Source: Cellvibrionales bacterium (lineage in GTDB: Bacteria; Pseudomonadota; Gammaproteobacteria; Pseudomonadales; JAHEIH01). Taken from it: 64,000 bases of DNA. Where the stretch lies: NCBI GenBank assembly GCA_024639455.1, contig JAHEIH010000005.1:124001-188000 (forward strand). The letters are read 5' to 3'. A program made the translations under genes and the position numbers. Below, piece by piece: positions 7,588 through 17,061 of this stretch (its first letter is position 1; every line of letters starts with the position of its first letter). The notes under the pieces are model-generated. The model ran no database searches. It was not told the origin of the DNA and saw nothing but the letters and a program-made list of their open reading frames with translations.

Positions 7588-8877
7588 ATGCCATTGATTA
7601 TCAATACCAACGTCAGTGCACTTAACGCACAGCGTCAATTAGTAAAGTCTGGCCAAGACATGTCGCAGGCGATGGAGCGACTGTCGTCAGGTAAACGCAT
7701 TAACGGTGCCGGAGACGATGCCGCGGGTATGGCGATTGCCAGCCGCATGACATCGCAAATCCGTGGCCTCAACCAGGCAATTCGTAATGCCAACGACGGC
7801 ATATCTCTGATCCAGACCGCTGGAGGTGCCCTAGAAGAGTCGACCAACATCCTACAACGGATGCGCGAACTGTCGATTCAATCTGCCAACGGTATTTATA
7901 CCGATGCCAACCGTGTGTCGTTAAACGCCGAGGTAGAACAGCTGAAATCAGAGCTAACGCGTATCGCTGAGACCACCTCATTCAACGGCCTGAAAATTCT
8001 TGACGGCACACTCGGTGACATTGAACTGCAAGTAGGTACCGAAGCTTACGAGACCATTGCGGTGAATATCGGCGATGGCTTTGATGCAGAATCACTGGGT
8101 AAATCGCTAACCGAGCAAGCGTCTGGTACCTACACCCTAAAACAGGCCGTGAATGGAGCCCAAAGCGGAGATCCGGGTTCACTTAATGGTCTTATGGCTA
8201 ATGAGATGCTTATAAATGGAGTCGCAGTACCTGCAGCTGAGCTCTATGACACGGTGTCCACTTCAGATAATGGGGCTAGTGCATTAGGTATTTCTGAAGC
8301 GATAAATAGTGTTTCTGATCAAACGGGTGTGGTTGCAACTGCTGAAAATACTCTAAGTCTCGGTACAGTAACTACAAGTAGTATCGTAGACCTAGGAGCA
8401 CTTGCTTACACAGAGGCAGTAGACGCTACGGGTATTGTTTTTGCAACTGGTGAACTGGTGATTGACGGGGTAGATTTCGCTGGTGAAACCTTAGGGGCGG
8501 GAACAGGAACGACAAATGCTTCAATTATCGCTGAAATGAATACCATTCTTGACGCAGGTGGATCTGATGTCGTCCTTTCTATAGATCCAACTAGTGGAAA
8601 TGTACTTGCCACTAAAGGCGATGGTGGCGAATTTACTATCTACAGTAACGAAGCTGCTCTCTCAGCAGCTGCCGGCGATGCATTTAAAATTGGAACTTAT
8701 GATTTCGACGTTTCGACAGGCGTATCTGCAACCGTCCAGGGTCAAATCACTTTAGGCACTGGAGATTTCGTCGTAAATGGAACATCTATTACGGGTTCTT
8801 TTTCTTCTAATAGTGAATTTGCGAATTTGATAACTAGCCAATCCGGATTAACGGGTGTAACCGCATCAATGAGTTAG
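7588..8877 (+). CDS. fliC: Flagellin, 3'-truncated (N-terminal and variable regions only)
   Basis: This 429-residue product begins with a canonical flagellin N-terminus ([18 protein letters not shown], then [19 protein letters not shown]). The D0/D1 helices run to about residue 150. The rest is a variable region with three Flagellin_IN-like repeats (INGVAVP..., [10 protein letters not shown]..., [10 protein letters not shown]...). The conserved C-terminal D1/D0 helices, needed for polymerisation and for FliS binding, are missing. The reading frame stops at TAG just after entering sequence that looks like flgN. From about 8150 the base composition is more AT-rich and codon use differs, as is common for flagellin variable domains. 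Upstream signals (sigma-54 promoter, ribosome binding site) are intact. A functional filament protein is unlikely in this form. Confidence 0.88.
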   Translation: MPLIINTNVSALNAQRQLVKSGQDMSQAMERLSSGKRINGAGDDAAGMAIASRMTSQIRGLNQAIRNANDGISLIQTAGGALEESTNILQRMRELSIQSANGIYTDANRVSLNAEVEQLKSELTRIAETTSFNGLKILDGTLGDIELQVGTEAYETIAVNIGDGFDAESLGKSLTEQASGTYTLKQAVNGAQSGDPGSLNGLMANEMLINGVAVPAAELYDTVSTSDNGASALGISEAINSVSDQTGVVATAENTLSLGTVTTSSIVDLGALAYTEAVDATGIVFATGELVIDGVDFAGETLGAGTGTTNASIIAEMNTILDAGGSDVVLSIDPTSGNVLATKGDGGEFTIYSNEAALSAAAGDAFKIGTYDFDVSTGVSATVQGQITLGTGDFVVNGTSITGSFSSNSEFANLITSQSGLTGVTASMS

Positions 8878-9011
8878 TGGTCAACCGTTCGCTGAAAGCC
8901 ACCCAACGGGTACTGAGCATTTTGCGCGGCGGTAGTGTCGAACAGAACCTGTACAGCAAAGCCGGTGATAAGGTGAAAGCCCGCGCTGTAGGTAGCTATT
9001 TGAGTGTCTAA
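8862..9011 (+). pseudogene. flgN: 3' fragment of flgN (flagellar chaperone), fused to the flagellin
   Basis: An open frame overlapping the end of the flagellin encodes about 49 residues, R-I-N-E-L-V-V-N..., ending in TAA at 9009-9011. The pattern NELVVNRS, then VLSILRGG, then NLYSKAGD and a YLSV end matches the C-terminus of Pseudomonas-type FlgN: an Asn-rich helix, L.ILRG, LY...G and a final LS. The start and the first two thirds of flgN are missing. The junction with the flagellin falls near 8862-8873. Confidence 0.6.
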
Positions 9012-9018
9012 GAGGATT

Positions 9019-9090
9019 CAGCCGCAACAGGAATCGAACCTGTAATTACCCCTTAGGAGGGGGTCGTTATATCCATTTAACTATGCGGCC
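9019..9090 (-). tRNA. tRNA-Arg (anticodon CCT)
   Basis: The minus strand folds as a 72-nt tRNA. The acceptor is GGCCGCA/TGCGGCT (closing G-U), the D arm is AGTTAAATGGATATAACGA, and the anticodon loop is CTCCTAA with an ACCCC/GGGGT stem. The T arm is ACAGG-TTCGAAT-CCTGT. The body closely resembles E. coli argW. No CCA is encoded. tRNA-Arg(CCT) genes are frequent integration sites. This one lies 8 nt from the flgN fragment. Confidence 0.93.
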
Positions 9091-9112
9091 ATAATATTGA
9101 AGAAATGCGAAT

Positions 9113-9130
9113 AAGGGGCCTGCGCCCCTT
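9113..9130 (-). terminator. Intrinsic terminator at the end of the DUF1244 gene
   Basis: A perfect 7-bp stem AAGGGGC/GCCCCTT with a CTGC loop lies directly after the DUF1244 stop. U-rich sequence follows on the minus strand, and a T5 run also follows on the plus strand, so it may work in both directions. It separates the DUF1244 gene from the tRNA. Confidence 0.6.
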
Positions 9131-9131
9131 T

Positions 9132-9422
9132 TTATTTGGCGTTTCTGGCCTCAAAGGCCGCCAATTGTTCAGGCGTCGCCTCTTGCTGATAATGGTCTTT
9201 CCACTCGCTATAAGGCATGCCGTAGACGATTTCACGCGCGGCTTCATAATCGACGCTATCGCCCTCTTCAGCAGCGGCAGCAGAATACCACTTGGCAAGG
9301 CAGTTGCGGCAAAAATTCGCCAGAATCATCAAATCGATGTTTTGCACATCTTTGTTGTCATCTAAATGTTTCAATAGACGTCTAAAAACAGCGGCTTCAA
9401 TGGCAGTTTGCTTATCGCTCAC
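9132..9422 (-). CDS. DUF1244 family protein
   Basis: This 96-residue conserved protein has the DUF1244 pattern: AIEAAVFRRLLKHLDDNKDVQNIDLM, the FCRNCLAKWY motif with two cysteines, and YGMPYSEWK. Its function is unknown. I chose the GTG at 9422 because AGGAGA lies 6 nt upstream and family members begin at this SDKQ position. The in-frame TTG at 9437 has no such signal. It is a single-gene unit, widespread in proteobacteria. Confidence 0.85.
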   Translation of the reverse strand: MSDKQTAIEAAVFRRLLKHLDDNKDVQNIDLMILANFCRNCLAKWYSAAAAEEGDSVDYEAAREIVYGMPYSEWKDHYQQEATPEQLAAFEARNAK

Positions 9423-9589
9423 ACTAGTTCTCCTCAATGTACTGGCAAGTATTGTAGCGGTCTTGCCGGCGATTGTCTGTGTTATTACTCATTGATCTTA
9501 TGATGACACATTAAATACGAAAATAGTCCTACGACGTTAGCTTTTGACTGCTATAACTTAGGTTGAAAAAAGATTTTAAAGGAAGATGT

Positions 9590-11611
9590 ATGTTTTCGAT
9601 TGCGCACGGTTCAACCTTCGGCAATCAATCCTTGCACGAGGCATTACACAAACGTGGTATTAACTGCGTGAATGTGCAGTCTCCCGAACAATTACTGTCT
9701 ATCAAACCCGCTTGCATCGTACTCGATGACGATCTGTTATCGACAGCAAGCCTTGAACGCTGGCGCAATCACGCCCTTCTCGCCACCCTGTTGAGCAGCA
9801 AACCAACCGAAGATGACAACATCATTGTGCTTCCGGATCATACGCCGGAAAATTCTGCTATGGCCATTCTTCGACTGGCCTGTCAGCAATGGGCGATTCG
9901 CAAGCGCAACGCCGAAACACAGCGCCTACTGAAAGAAAAAGAAGGCCACGTCAGCCTTCTGACCGACATTGGTATCGCACTTTCGGCAGAGAAAAGCCTC
10001 ACCAAGTTGCTAGATAAAATTCTCACCGAGGCACAGAACATCGCCTGCTGTGATGCGGCGTCGTTATTTTTAATCGACGACAGCGACCCAAAAAACCCAC
10101 AGTTAGCATTCAAACTCACCAAAAATGACTCGATCCAAATGGATTTTAAGGAGATTCGCTTCCCCTTAAACAAGCAGTCTATTTCGGGTTACAGCGCTAT
10201 TTTTGGAGTGGAACTTTGTATCGATGACGTCTATGCCCTCGGCGACGACGTGCCCTATTCTTTCAACCGCGACTTTGACCTGCAAAACGGCTATCGCACA
10301 CGCTCGGTGTTGACTGTTCCCATTAAAGACCACCGCAACGACGTGATGGGTGTTTTGCAGTTTTTGAACCGCAAACGCGAGCGGGAGACCATGCTGCGCT
10401 CTGAAGCCCAAACCATGCGCGAGACGCTGCCATTCGACGAGAGTACCCGCCAAGCCCTACGCGCTCTAACCAGCCAATCAGCAGTGGCGCTAGAAAACCA
10501 CGATTTGATGGCAAGCATCAATCACCTGTTCTCGGGTTTTGTACGCGCCTCGGTAACCGCCATTGAACAACGTGACCCCACCACCTCGGGTCACTCGTTC
10601 CGGGTCGCTGATCTGACCTGTGCACTGGCGAGAGTCCTGCCCCTTTCCAACGTATCGCGCTTTAAGAACACCCGCATTAACGATAACGAAATGCGCGAAC
10701 TGCGCTACGCCTCATTGCTTCACGATTTCGGTAAAGTTGGGGTGCGTGAAAGTGTTTTGGTTAAGGCAAAGAAATTGCCCGACGGCGGATTTGATAGTAT
10801 CCGCCAACGTATTCGTTTCACCCAGGAACGCCTAAAACGTAAAGCATTAGAAAAGATCCTCCACGGCGGCAAGGAAAGTCAAAAAGAGATCATATTGGCG
10901 GAAGTTCAAGTCGAACTCGATAAGCTTGATGAATTTTTGAAAGCCATCCAGCAAGCCAACCAACCCACCATACTACCCGATGGTAGCTTTGAATATTTGC
11001 GACAAATTGCCCAGTATCCGCTTGATAGCGACGACGATAACATGCCGCCGTTCTTAATCACCGAACAAGAGCACCGCGCACTATCGATTCGCAAGGGGAG
11101 CTTAACCAACGAAGAGCGGCTTGAAATAGAATCCCATGCCACCCATACGGCTAACTTTCTTAAATTAATTCCTTGGACGCCCGAATTAGCCCGTATTCCA
11201 GACATTGCCGGCGCCCACCACGAGAAACTCAATGGTAAGGGCTACCCCAACGGTAAGACCGATTTGGAAATACCATTGGGCGCCAAATTAATGACCATCT
11301 GCGACATCTTCGACGCCTTGACCGCATCGGATCGCCCCTACAAAAAGGCCATGCCACTTGAGGGCGCACTGAAGATCCTGGGCTTTGAGGCAATAGATGG
11401 CCACCTTGACCAAGACTTAGTTGACATCTTTATCAACTGCCAGGTTTATAAAGTGCTTGAAGGTCGCGATTACCGCGCTGATTTGATGGGCGCCAACTTA
11501 GGCGTCAAAAAAGGCATGTGCGATTTCGATCTCGACAGCGAAGGCGAACAAGTCCACACCAACCACGTATGTGACCACGGCTGCTTCGAGAGGCACGCCC
11601 ACAAACTATAA
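9590..11611 (+). CDS. GAF/HD-GYP signalling protein, atypical
   Basis: This 673-residue cytosolic protein has a short N-terminal response-regulator-like region (about 1-110) and a helix. A GAF domain (about 120-290) follows, then a C-terminal HD-GYP domain. HD-GYP proteins hydrolyse c-di-GMP. The His-Asp pair is in LLHDFGKVG (about 378-379). The second motif is HHEKLNGKGYP (about 543), so the usual Asp of HHExxDGxGYP is Asn here. The two motifs are about 165 residues apart, some 100 more than typical, with a charged helical insertion (RQRIRFTQERLKRKAL onward). A Cys/His-rich tail (MCDFD...HVCDHGCFERHAH) could bind metal. The ATG at 9590 follows GGAAG. Confidence 0.85.
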   Translation: MFSIAHGSTFGNQSLHEALHKRGINCVNVQSPEQLLSIKPACIVLDDDLLSTASLERWRNHALLATLLSSKPTEDDNIIVLPDHTPENSAMAILRLACQQWAIRKRNAETQRLLKEKEGHVSLLTDIGIALSAEKSLTKLLDKILTEAQNIACCDAASLFLIDDSDPKNPQLAFKLTKNDSIQMDFKEIRFPLNKQSISGYSAIFGVELCIDDVYALGDDVPYSFNRDFDLQNGYRTRSVLTVPIKDHRNDVMGVLQFLNRKRERETMLRSEAQTMRETLPFDESTRQALRALTSQSAVALENHDLMASINHLFSGFVRASVTAIEQRDPTTSGHSFRVADLTCALARVLPLSNVSRFKNTRINDNEMRELRYASLLHDFGKVGVRESVLVKAKKLPDGGFDSIRQRIRFTQERLKRKALEKILHGGKESQKEIILAEVQVELDKLDEFLKAIQQANQPTILPDGSFEYLRQIAQYPLDSDDDNMPPFLITEQEHRALSIRKGSLTNEERLEIESHATHTANFLKLIPWTPELARIPDIAGAHHEKLNGKGYPNGKTDLEIPLGAKLMTICDIFDALTASDRPYKKAMPLEGALKILGFEAIDGHLDQDLVDIFINCQVYKVLEGRDYRADLMGANLGVKKGMCDFDLDSEGEQVHTNHVCDHGCFERHAHKL

Positions 11612-11613
11612 AG

Positions 11614-12315
11614 TTACCAACCGCACACGCTTCGTACGAAAGGCACAGTGAGTTTTCGCTGCGCCTCTATCGTAGCGCTGTCGAGTGTATCTAACACGTG
11701 TAGTAACTGACTAAAATCACGCGACGAACGACTTAAGATATACTTTGCCACCTCATCGGTCATATCCATTCCACGCGCCCGCGAACGCAGTTGCATGGCG
11801 TTGATTTTATCTTGGTCGCTCAAACTTGGCAGCTTAAAGGCAATGCCCCACGCCAAGCGCGATCGCACATCGGCGGTATGCAACGGCATATCGTTGACAG
11901 CCATCGAAGCAGAGATCAGTAACTGCCCTGCACGCTCGTGCATGGCGTTATAAAGCGCAAACAAAGCATGCTCCCAGGCAATATTACCCGCTAAGGCATC
12001 GACATCATCCAAGGCCAACAAGTCAAAGCTATCCAAGCCTTGCAGTAGTGCGTCGGGATCCATCGCCAGCATGTCTCGGCAGGGCAGATAGAGCGCGGTA
12101 AGACCACGACTATCCCAATCACTGACGGTGGCTTGTAAAAGGTGACTACGGCCACAGCCAGAACCGCCCCACAGCGCAATGCTTTGAAAGCTGCCGCTCG
12201 GATGCCAAGCCGTTAAATACTGCACGGCTTGCGAGGATTCAGGTGTGACAAAGAAGTTGTCAAAACTGAGTCCGTCCTGCAATGAGACGTTGAGAGCTAG
12301 TTGGGGAGACAGCAT
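11614..12315 (-). CDS. hda: Hda, regulatory inactivator of DnaA
   Basis: This 233-residue AAA+ protein is homologous to the DnaA ATPase region. With the loaded beta clamp it stimulates DnaA-ATP hydrolysis to stop re-initiation. It starts with the clamp-binding-type segment MLSPQLALNVSLQDG. The nucleotide loop is the Hda-type GGSGCGRSHLLQA, with Arg in place of the usual Lys. Walker B is LLALDDVDAL, and the sensor segment is SRLAWGIAFKLPSLSD. It lies just downstream (8 nt) of a PerM-like gene, an order seen in Pseudomonas relatives. Confidence 0.93.
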   Translation of the reverse strand: MLSPQLALNVSLQDGLSFDNFFVTPESSQAVQYLTAWHPSGSFQSIALWGGSGCGRSHLLQATVSDWDSRGLTALYLPCRDMLAMDPDALLQGLDSFDLLALDDVDALAGNIAWEHALFALYNAMHERAGQLLISASMAVNDMPLHTADVRSRLAWGIAFKLPSLSDQDKINAMQLRSRARGMDMTDEVAKYILSRSSRDFSQLLHVLDTLDSATIEAQRKLTVPFVRSVCGW

Positions 12316-12323
12316 GATTCGGG

Positions 12324-13388
12324 CTATGGCTCGCTTGATCGATGATACAGGTCGCTACTGCGATAGTGGTCGTGCAGGTGGCGCAAGAATACCACCAAAA
12401 CCGCCGCCACGGGCAAAGCCAATAGCACCCCCATAAATCCGAACAACTGGCCGCCAGCGAGAATCGCGAAGATGACCGCTACAGGATGTAAGCCGATACG
12501 CTCGCCGATTAACCAAGGCGTCAACACCATGCCTTCTAAGACTTGACCAATACCGAACACAATGGTGACCCAAAGCAAGCTGAGGGGATCACCGCTTTGT
12601 ACGATGGCGGCAAGGCCCGACAACAACAAGCCAACAATGACACCTAAATAGGGAACCACGCTGGAAAGCCCGGCGATCATGCCAAGTAAAAGTGCTCCTT
12701 CGATACCCGCCAGCCACAAACCTAAAGAGTAGATGACGCCTAAAATGAACATAATAGATAACTGACCGCGGAAAAACTCACTGAGCACCGCATCGCATTC
12801 GGCCGCTAATTCAGCAGTTTTTGGTTCTACACGACGGGGTAGGGCTTCGCGGATCCACGCCACCATATGATCCCAATCGCGCAGCAGATAAAAAGTCACC
12901 ACCGGTACCAAGATCAAATTGGCAAAGGTCGCCACCAAGGCAAGGCCTGAGGCGGTGATTTGCTTCAAGATGGGCGCGGCAGCGCTACCGGCTTGTTGCC
13001 AGTGCTGCAGAATGGCAGCCTTGATATCATCAAATGGTAAGGCGATGGTTTCTAGCCCCAACCAAGCAGAGATCGCCGGCATGACCGTATTTTGGAACCA
13101 CGCCAAAACGGCCGGCATGCGCTGTACAAACATGTCGGCCTGATGCACTAGGGAAGGAATAATTACCAATAAAGACAGCACAAAGGCTACGATAAAAACC
13201 ATGAATACGGTGCTCACCGCGGCAGTTCTGCCAAATCCACGGGCTTCTAAACGGTCTGCCAATGGATCACCTATGTAGGCCAAAAACGCCGCGATAATGA
13301 AGGGCGACAAAATGGGCTCCAATAGATAAATAGTGAACGCCAAACCCACCAGCGCAATGGCAATCATGGCTAGACGGCGATTACTCAT
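12324..13388 (-). CDS. perM: AI-2E family transporter (PerM-like)
   Basis: This 354-residue inner-membrane protein has about 8 hydrophobic segments and the AI-2E/PerM C-terminal block PYLGVIVGLLLSGLAAI, GMVLTPWLIGERIGLHP and FGFMGVLLALPVAAVL. Members export or exchange small solutes, but this subgroup's substrate is not known. The gene overlaps the end of the DUF2066 gene by 8 nt and is followed at 8 nt by hda, forming a three-gene operon. Confidence 0.88.
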   Translation of the reverse strand: MSNRRLAMIAIALVGLAFTIYLLEPILSPFIIAAFLAYIGDPLADRLEARGFGRTAAVSTVFMVFIVAFVLSLLVIIPSLVHQADMFVQRMPAVLAWFQNTVMPAISAWLGLETIALPFDDIKAAILQHWQQAGSAAAPILKQITASGLALVATFANLILVPVVTFYLLRDWDHMVAWIREALPRRVEPKTAELAAECDAVLSEFFRGQLSIMFILGVIYSLGLWLAGIEGALLLGMIAGLSSVVPYLGVIVGLLLSGLAAIVQSGDPLSLLWVTIVFGIGQVLEGMVLTPWLIGERIGLHPVAVIFAILAGGQLFGFMGVLLALPVAAVLVVFLRHLHDHYRSSDLYHRSSEP

Positions 13389-14481
13389 TGAAGTCTCCTA
13401 CCCATCGGTATTGCAAATCAAAATTCTGTGTCAGTGCGCGCTGAGATTCTGGGATCATTTTTTGATCCAGCGTGATGGCGTTTTCAAACTGCTCTAAACT
13501 GCCGCTTAAATCAATCCTAAACACTACCAAATCGCCATCTAGCAAATCGACATCTGCCTTGTCGATAGCGGTCAAACCGTTCAGATAGGCATTGATCGCC
13601 GCATAATCGGCGAAACCTTTAAGACCGAGCACGCGCAGACTCAAAGAGGTGTGGTCAGCATCGCTAACAACCGCGTACTTTGCGGCGATAGCGTCAGCCA
13701 CACGATTGACACCGAGCGATAAAAATTCATCTTTGTTGGCACCGAGAACATCGAATTGCCGCAACTGGCCGTCCAGAGAAAAACGCCACTGCCCAATCCA
13801 CGTGCCATCGCTGGTTTGAACAGCCTGCCCCGCCACCACCACGTCGTGGTTGTAGCGCGCAGAAGCAGCACCTACACGACTGTAATCACGCGCCAGTAGC
13901 TCGCTCGGTTGCAAGGCAAAGTCGTCTTCAAAATCAGCCAGCGGAAAATGGCTTGGAATGCCACGTTGTTGCGCCAATTGGCGTAAGGAAGTGGCGGTTT
14001 CGGGTTGCCGTTCGGGCGTAACCCATGTGGTTTGTTGGTAGTCGTCCACGGCCAGCCAGATGAGCACGTCGGGCCGGTTGGGCGACCACAGCGGTAAGCC
14101 GCTGCGCCGCACGAGCTGCAAGACGGAACCGCGTAAAAACGCCACGCGCATGACTCGCTGGGTGGTCGTTTCAATGCCAAACTGCAGACGCTGCTCTTCG
14201 TTCGCCATGACGTCTTGCGAGTGAAAACCAAATTCCCTGACGAAATTGCGTGGCGCCGCCAACGCTTCAAGGACTAGCTCATTATCGATAAAGTCGGTTT
14301 GGCCGGTCACTTTAACCAGCACGTTGCGCAGGGCATCACCCACCAACGGCGAATCCAATCCTGGGGTTTGTCCGTCGGGAACGACCACCTCGGCCTCATA
14401 CAAACCGTCAATCACGGTCGCTGCCGTGGCGGGCAGTGAAAAAAACAGGCAACAAGCCAAGGCTCGTAGCAATAACTTCAT
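13381..14481 (-). CDS. DUF2066 family exported protein
   Basis: This 366-residue protein of unknown function has a signal peptide (MKLLLRALACCLFFSLPATAA). The ATG at 14481 was chosen because it gives this clean signal peptide. Upstream in-frame ATGs (14511, 14538) would bury it. The domain begins VIDGLYEAEVVVPDGQ, typical of DUF2066 proteins encoded next to purM and perM/hda in gammaproteobacteria. It heads the DUF2066-perM-hda operon, divergent from purM. Confidence 0.85.
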   Translation of the reverse strand: MKLLLRALACCLFFSLPATAATVIDGLYEAEVVVPDGQTPGLDSPLVGDALRNVLVKVTGQTDFIDNELVLEALAAPRNFVREFGFHSQDVMANEEQRLQFGIETTTQRVMRVAFLRGSVLQLVRRSGLPLWSPNRPDVLIWLAVDDYQQTTWVTPERQPETATSLRQLAQQRGIPSHFPLADFEDDFALQPSELLARDYSRVGAASARYNHDVVVAGQAVQTSDGTWIGQWRFSLDGQLRQFDVLGANKDEFLSLGVNRVADAIAAKYAVVSDADHTSLSLRVLGLKGFADYAAINAYLNGLTAIDKADVDLLDGDLVVFRIDLSGSLEQFENAITLDQKMIPESQRALTQNFDLQYRWVGDFNE

Positions 14482-14585
14482 ATCGCGGAAATCCTTAATC
14501 AATGGCCTCATTTTAACGCGCCTTGCCACATTCGCCACCGTTTTTACTGGATTGAGGACTTTTTACAAACGACGAGCGACAAAAC

Positions 14586-14615
14586 CTGACTTTTTAGCAA
14601 CTTGTCTGGTAAAAT
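14586..14615 (+). promoter_or_regulatory. Sigma-70 promoter of purMN
   Basis: CTGACT (14586-14591) is followed by an 18-nt spacer and an extended -10, TGGTAAAAT (14607-14615), 36 nt before the purM ATG. No convincing PurR palindrome is visible. Confidence 0.45.
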
Positions 14616-14651
14616 GCGCGCTTCTTTTTACTGCAGCATGGCACCCTGACA

Positions 14652-15695
14652 ATGACTGACAAACAATCCCTGAGCTACAAAGACGCTGGTGTTGATATCG
14701 ACGCTGGTAACGCCCTTGTTGACCGCATCAAACACGTCGCAAAAAGCACCACTCGCCCCGAAGTTCTCGGTGGTTTAGGTGGCTTTGGCGCCCTGTGCGA
14801 ACTTCCCAGCGGCTACAAGCAGCCAGTCTTGGTTTCGGGTACTGACGGCGTCGGCACCAAACTGCGCTTAGCGATGGATCTCGGTATCCACGATACTATC
14901 GGCATCGACTTGGTGGCTATGTGCGTTAACGATTTGGTGGTCGCAGGCGCTGAACCCTTGTTTTTCCTCGACTACTACGCCACGGGTAAGCTCAATGTCG
15001 ACACTGCCGCGGCAGTGGTAACAGGTATTGGTGAAGGCTGTCGTCAATCTGGCTGCGCACTGGTCGGTGGCGAAACCGCCGAAATGCCCGGCATGTACGA
15101 AGGCGACGATTACGACCTGGCTGGCTTCTGCGTTGGCGTGGTTGAAAAAGACGGTATTATCGATGGTAGCAAGGTCAATGAAGGTGACGCCCTTATTGGT
15201 ATTACGTCCAGCGGCCCCCACTCCAACGGTTACTCGCTGATTCGCAAGATCATCGAAGTCTCTGGCGCTGACACCTCGGCCACTTTTGGCGATTCAACCC
15301 TCGGTGAAACCCTGATGCAGCCCACACGCATTTACGTTAAGTCACTGCTGAAACTGATTGCCGACATGCCTGTTCACGCGCTGTCGCACATCACCGGTGG
15401 CGGCCTGACGGAAAACATTCCTCGGGTACTGCCCATAGGCGCAAAAGCGGTCATCGATGTCCAAGCGTGGGAAATGCCCGCCATTTTTAACTGGCTACGC
15501 GACAACGGTAATGTTGTACCCAGCGAAATGTACCGCACTTTTAACTGCGGTATTGGTATGGTCGTGGTGGTTCCTGCTGACCGCGCCAACGATGCCATCG
15601 ATCATCTGCAAGCCTCGGGCGAAACTGCCCTGCTGATCGGCCACATTGCCAGTAAGGCCGAAGGCGAAGAAGCGGTAGAACTGCTCAACGCATGA
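14652..15695 (+). CDS. purM: Phosphoribosylformylglycinamidine cyclo-ligase PurM
   Basis: This 347-residue AIR synthetase catalyses the fifth step of purine synthesis, FGAM plus ATP giving AIR. It has [13 protein letters not shown] at the N-terminus, the [15 protein letters not shown] nucleotide-binding segment, [30 protein letters not shown], and [13 protein letters not shown]. The length is normal. The stop overlaps the purN start (ATGA), so the two are translationally coupled. Confidence 0.97.
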   Translation: MTDKQSLSYKDAGVDIDAGNALVDRIKHVAKSTTRPEVLGGLGGFGALCELPSGYKQPVLVSGTDGVGTKLRLAMDLGIHDTIGIDLVAMCVNDLVVAGAEPLFFLDYYATGKLNVDTAAAVVTGIGEGCRQSGCALVGGETAEMPGMYEGDDYDLAGFCVGVVEKDGIIDGSKVNEGDALIGITSSGPHSNGYSLIRKIIEVSGADTSATFGDSTLGETLMQPTRIYVKSLLKLIADMPVHALSHITGGGLTENIPRVLPIGAKAVIDVQAWEMPAIFNWLRDNGNVVPSEMYRTFNCGIGMVVVVPADRANDAIDHLQASGETALLIGHIASKAEGEEAVELLNA

Positions 15696-16333
15696 TGCGT
15701 ATCGTCGTCCTCATTTCCGGTAGCGGATCCAACCTGCAGGCCATCATCGATGCCTGCAGTGACGGTACCATCTCCGGCAACATCGCAGCCGTCATCAGCA
15801 ACAAGGCTGACGCCTTTGGTCTGGAGCGCGCCAAGCGAAGCGGGATAGCGACCGCAGTGATCAACCACAAGGATTTCGCTGACCGCGAAAGTTTTGATGA
15901 CGCTCTGTTAACCTGTGTTAACGCCTACCTACCAGATTTAGTCATTATGGCGGGTTTCATGCGTATCCTAACGCCCAATTTCATCACGCCGTTACTCGGC
16001 AAAATGATCAACATCCACCCTTCTCTGCTGCCTAAATACACCGGGCTACACACCCACCAGCGCGCGATTGACGCCGGGGAAAAAGAAGCGGGAGCAACAG
16101 TTCATTTTGTTACTGAGGAACTTGATGGCGGTCCGCCTGTCATACAAACAGCGGTGCCAATTTTTGCTGGCGATGACGCCTCGCAATTGGCAGCGAGAGT
16201 ATTACAACAAGAACATAAGATCTTCCCGCTGGCTACGAAGTGGTTCTGCGAAGGAAGATTGACACTCGAAAATGGTAAGGCACTTCTCGATGGCGACATC
16301 CTACCCGATACAGGTTTTACGTTTAACGACTAG
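15692..16333 (+). CDS. purN: Phosphoribosylglycinamide formyltransferase PurN
   Basis: This 213-residue enzyme transfers a formyl group from 10-formyl-THF to GAR. It has [16 protein letters not shown] at the N-terminus and the catalytic block [17 protein letters not shown] (Asn-His pair), then [15 protein letters not shown] with the catalytic Asp. It is coupled to purM. Its 3' end overlaps the DUF3108 gene by 44 nt in another frame. Confidence 0.96.
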   Translation: MMRIVVLISGSGSNLQAIIDACSDGTISGNIAAVISNKADAFGLERAKRSGIATAVINHKDFADRESFDDALLTCVNAYLPDLVIMAGFMRILTPNFITPLLGKMINIHPSLLPKYTGLHTHQRAIDAGEKEAGATVHFVTEELDGGPPVIQTAVPIFAGDDASQLAARVLQQEHKIFPLATKWFCEGRLTLENGKALLDGDILPDTGFTFND

Positions 16334-17057
16334 CGCTATCGCGCTGGTCGGCTCACTCTTTATTCCTGCCGCTCAAACGCAGGAAAGCCACCGTCTTCCT
16401 AGCTATAATGCCATTTACGAAACCTCTATTAAGGGTTTCACAATCGATGGTTATCGCAGCCTGCGGCGCGATGAAAACGGCATCTACCATCTCAACATGA
16501 AAGCCAAAGCGCTGTTGATGACGCTCACAGAAGAAAGCTTTTTTGCGCTGGCTGATGACGGCACATTGATTCCCCACAGCTATCAATACACCTTTACCAA
16601 GCCCATTGGTCGCCCTCGCGAGCAGTCGATTACGTTTGATTGGTCTAACATGGTGGTCAACGGACAAACCAAAAAGTCATGGCAGGTGCCATTGATGCAA
16701 GGCATGAGTGACCGTCTTAATGTGCTCACCGCGTTGCGGATGCACATGCTTTACAATGGCAACTCTGACTATCAGGCCAACATCGTCGACAAGGGCGAGA
16801 TAAAATCCTACACCGTGAGTTTCCATGGCGCGGAGCGAATTAAAACGCCCTTGGGAACGATCGATACGGTCTTGATGGCGCGAGATGACGACATGCGCAA
16901 ATCGTATTTTTGGCTTGCACCGGCTTGGAACTATCAATTGATACGTTTTGTGCAGGAAGAGTCCGACGGCGATCGCTACGAATTAAATTTGAAGCATCTC
17001 GAGTTTGCCCCTGGAGAAGAGCCATCAGCGCTCACCTTAGCAAGTACCGAGGCATAA
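16290..17057 (+). CDS. DUF3108 exported protein
   Basis: This 255-residue protein has a signal-peptide-like start ([19 protein letters not shown]) and a DUF3108 beta-rich domain beginning LPSYNAIYETSIKG and ending near YELNLKHLEF. The function is unknown; it is probably periplasmic. It follows purN in many Pseudomonadales. The ATG at 16290 is inside purN, so the genes overlap. The upstream ATG at 16272 would only lengthen the leader of the signal peptide. Confidence 0.82.
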   Translation: MATSYPIQVLRLTTSAIALVGSLFIPAAQTQESHRLPSYNAIYETSIKGFTIDGYRSLRRDENGIYHLNMKAKALLMTLTEESFFALADDGTLIPHSYQYTFTKPIGRPREQSITFDWSNMVVNGQTKKSWQVPLMQGMSDRLNVLTALRMHMLYNGNSDYQANIVDKGEIKSYTVSFHGAERIKTPLGTIDTVLMARDDDMRKSYFWLAPAWNYQLIRFVQEESDGDRYELNLKHLEFAPGEEPSALTLASTEA

Positions 17058-17061
17058 TCCA

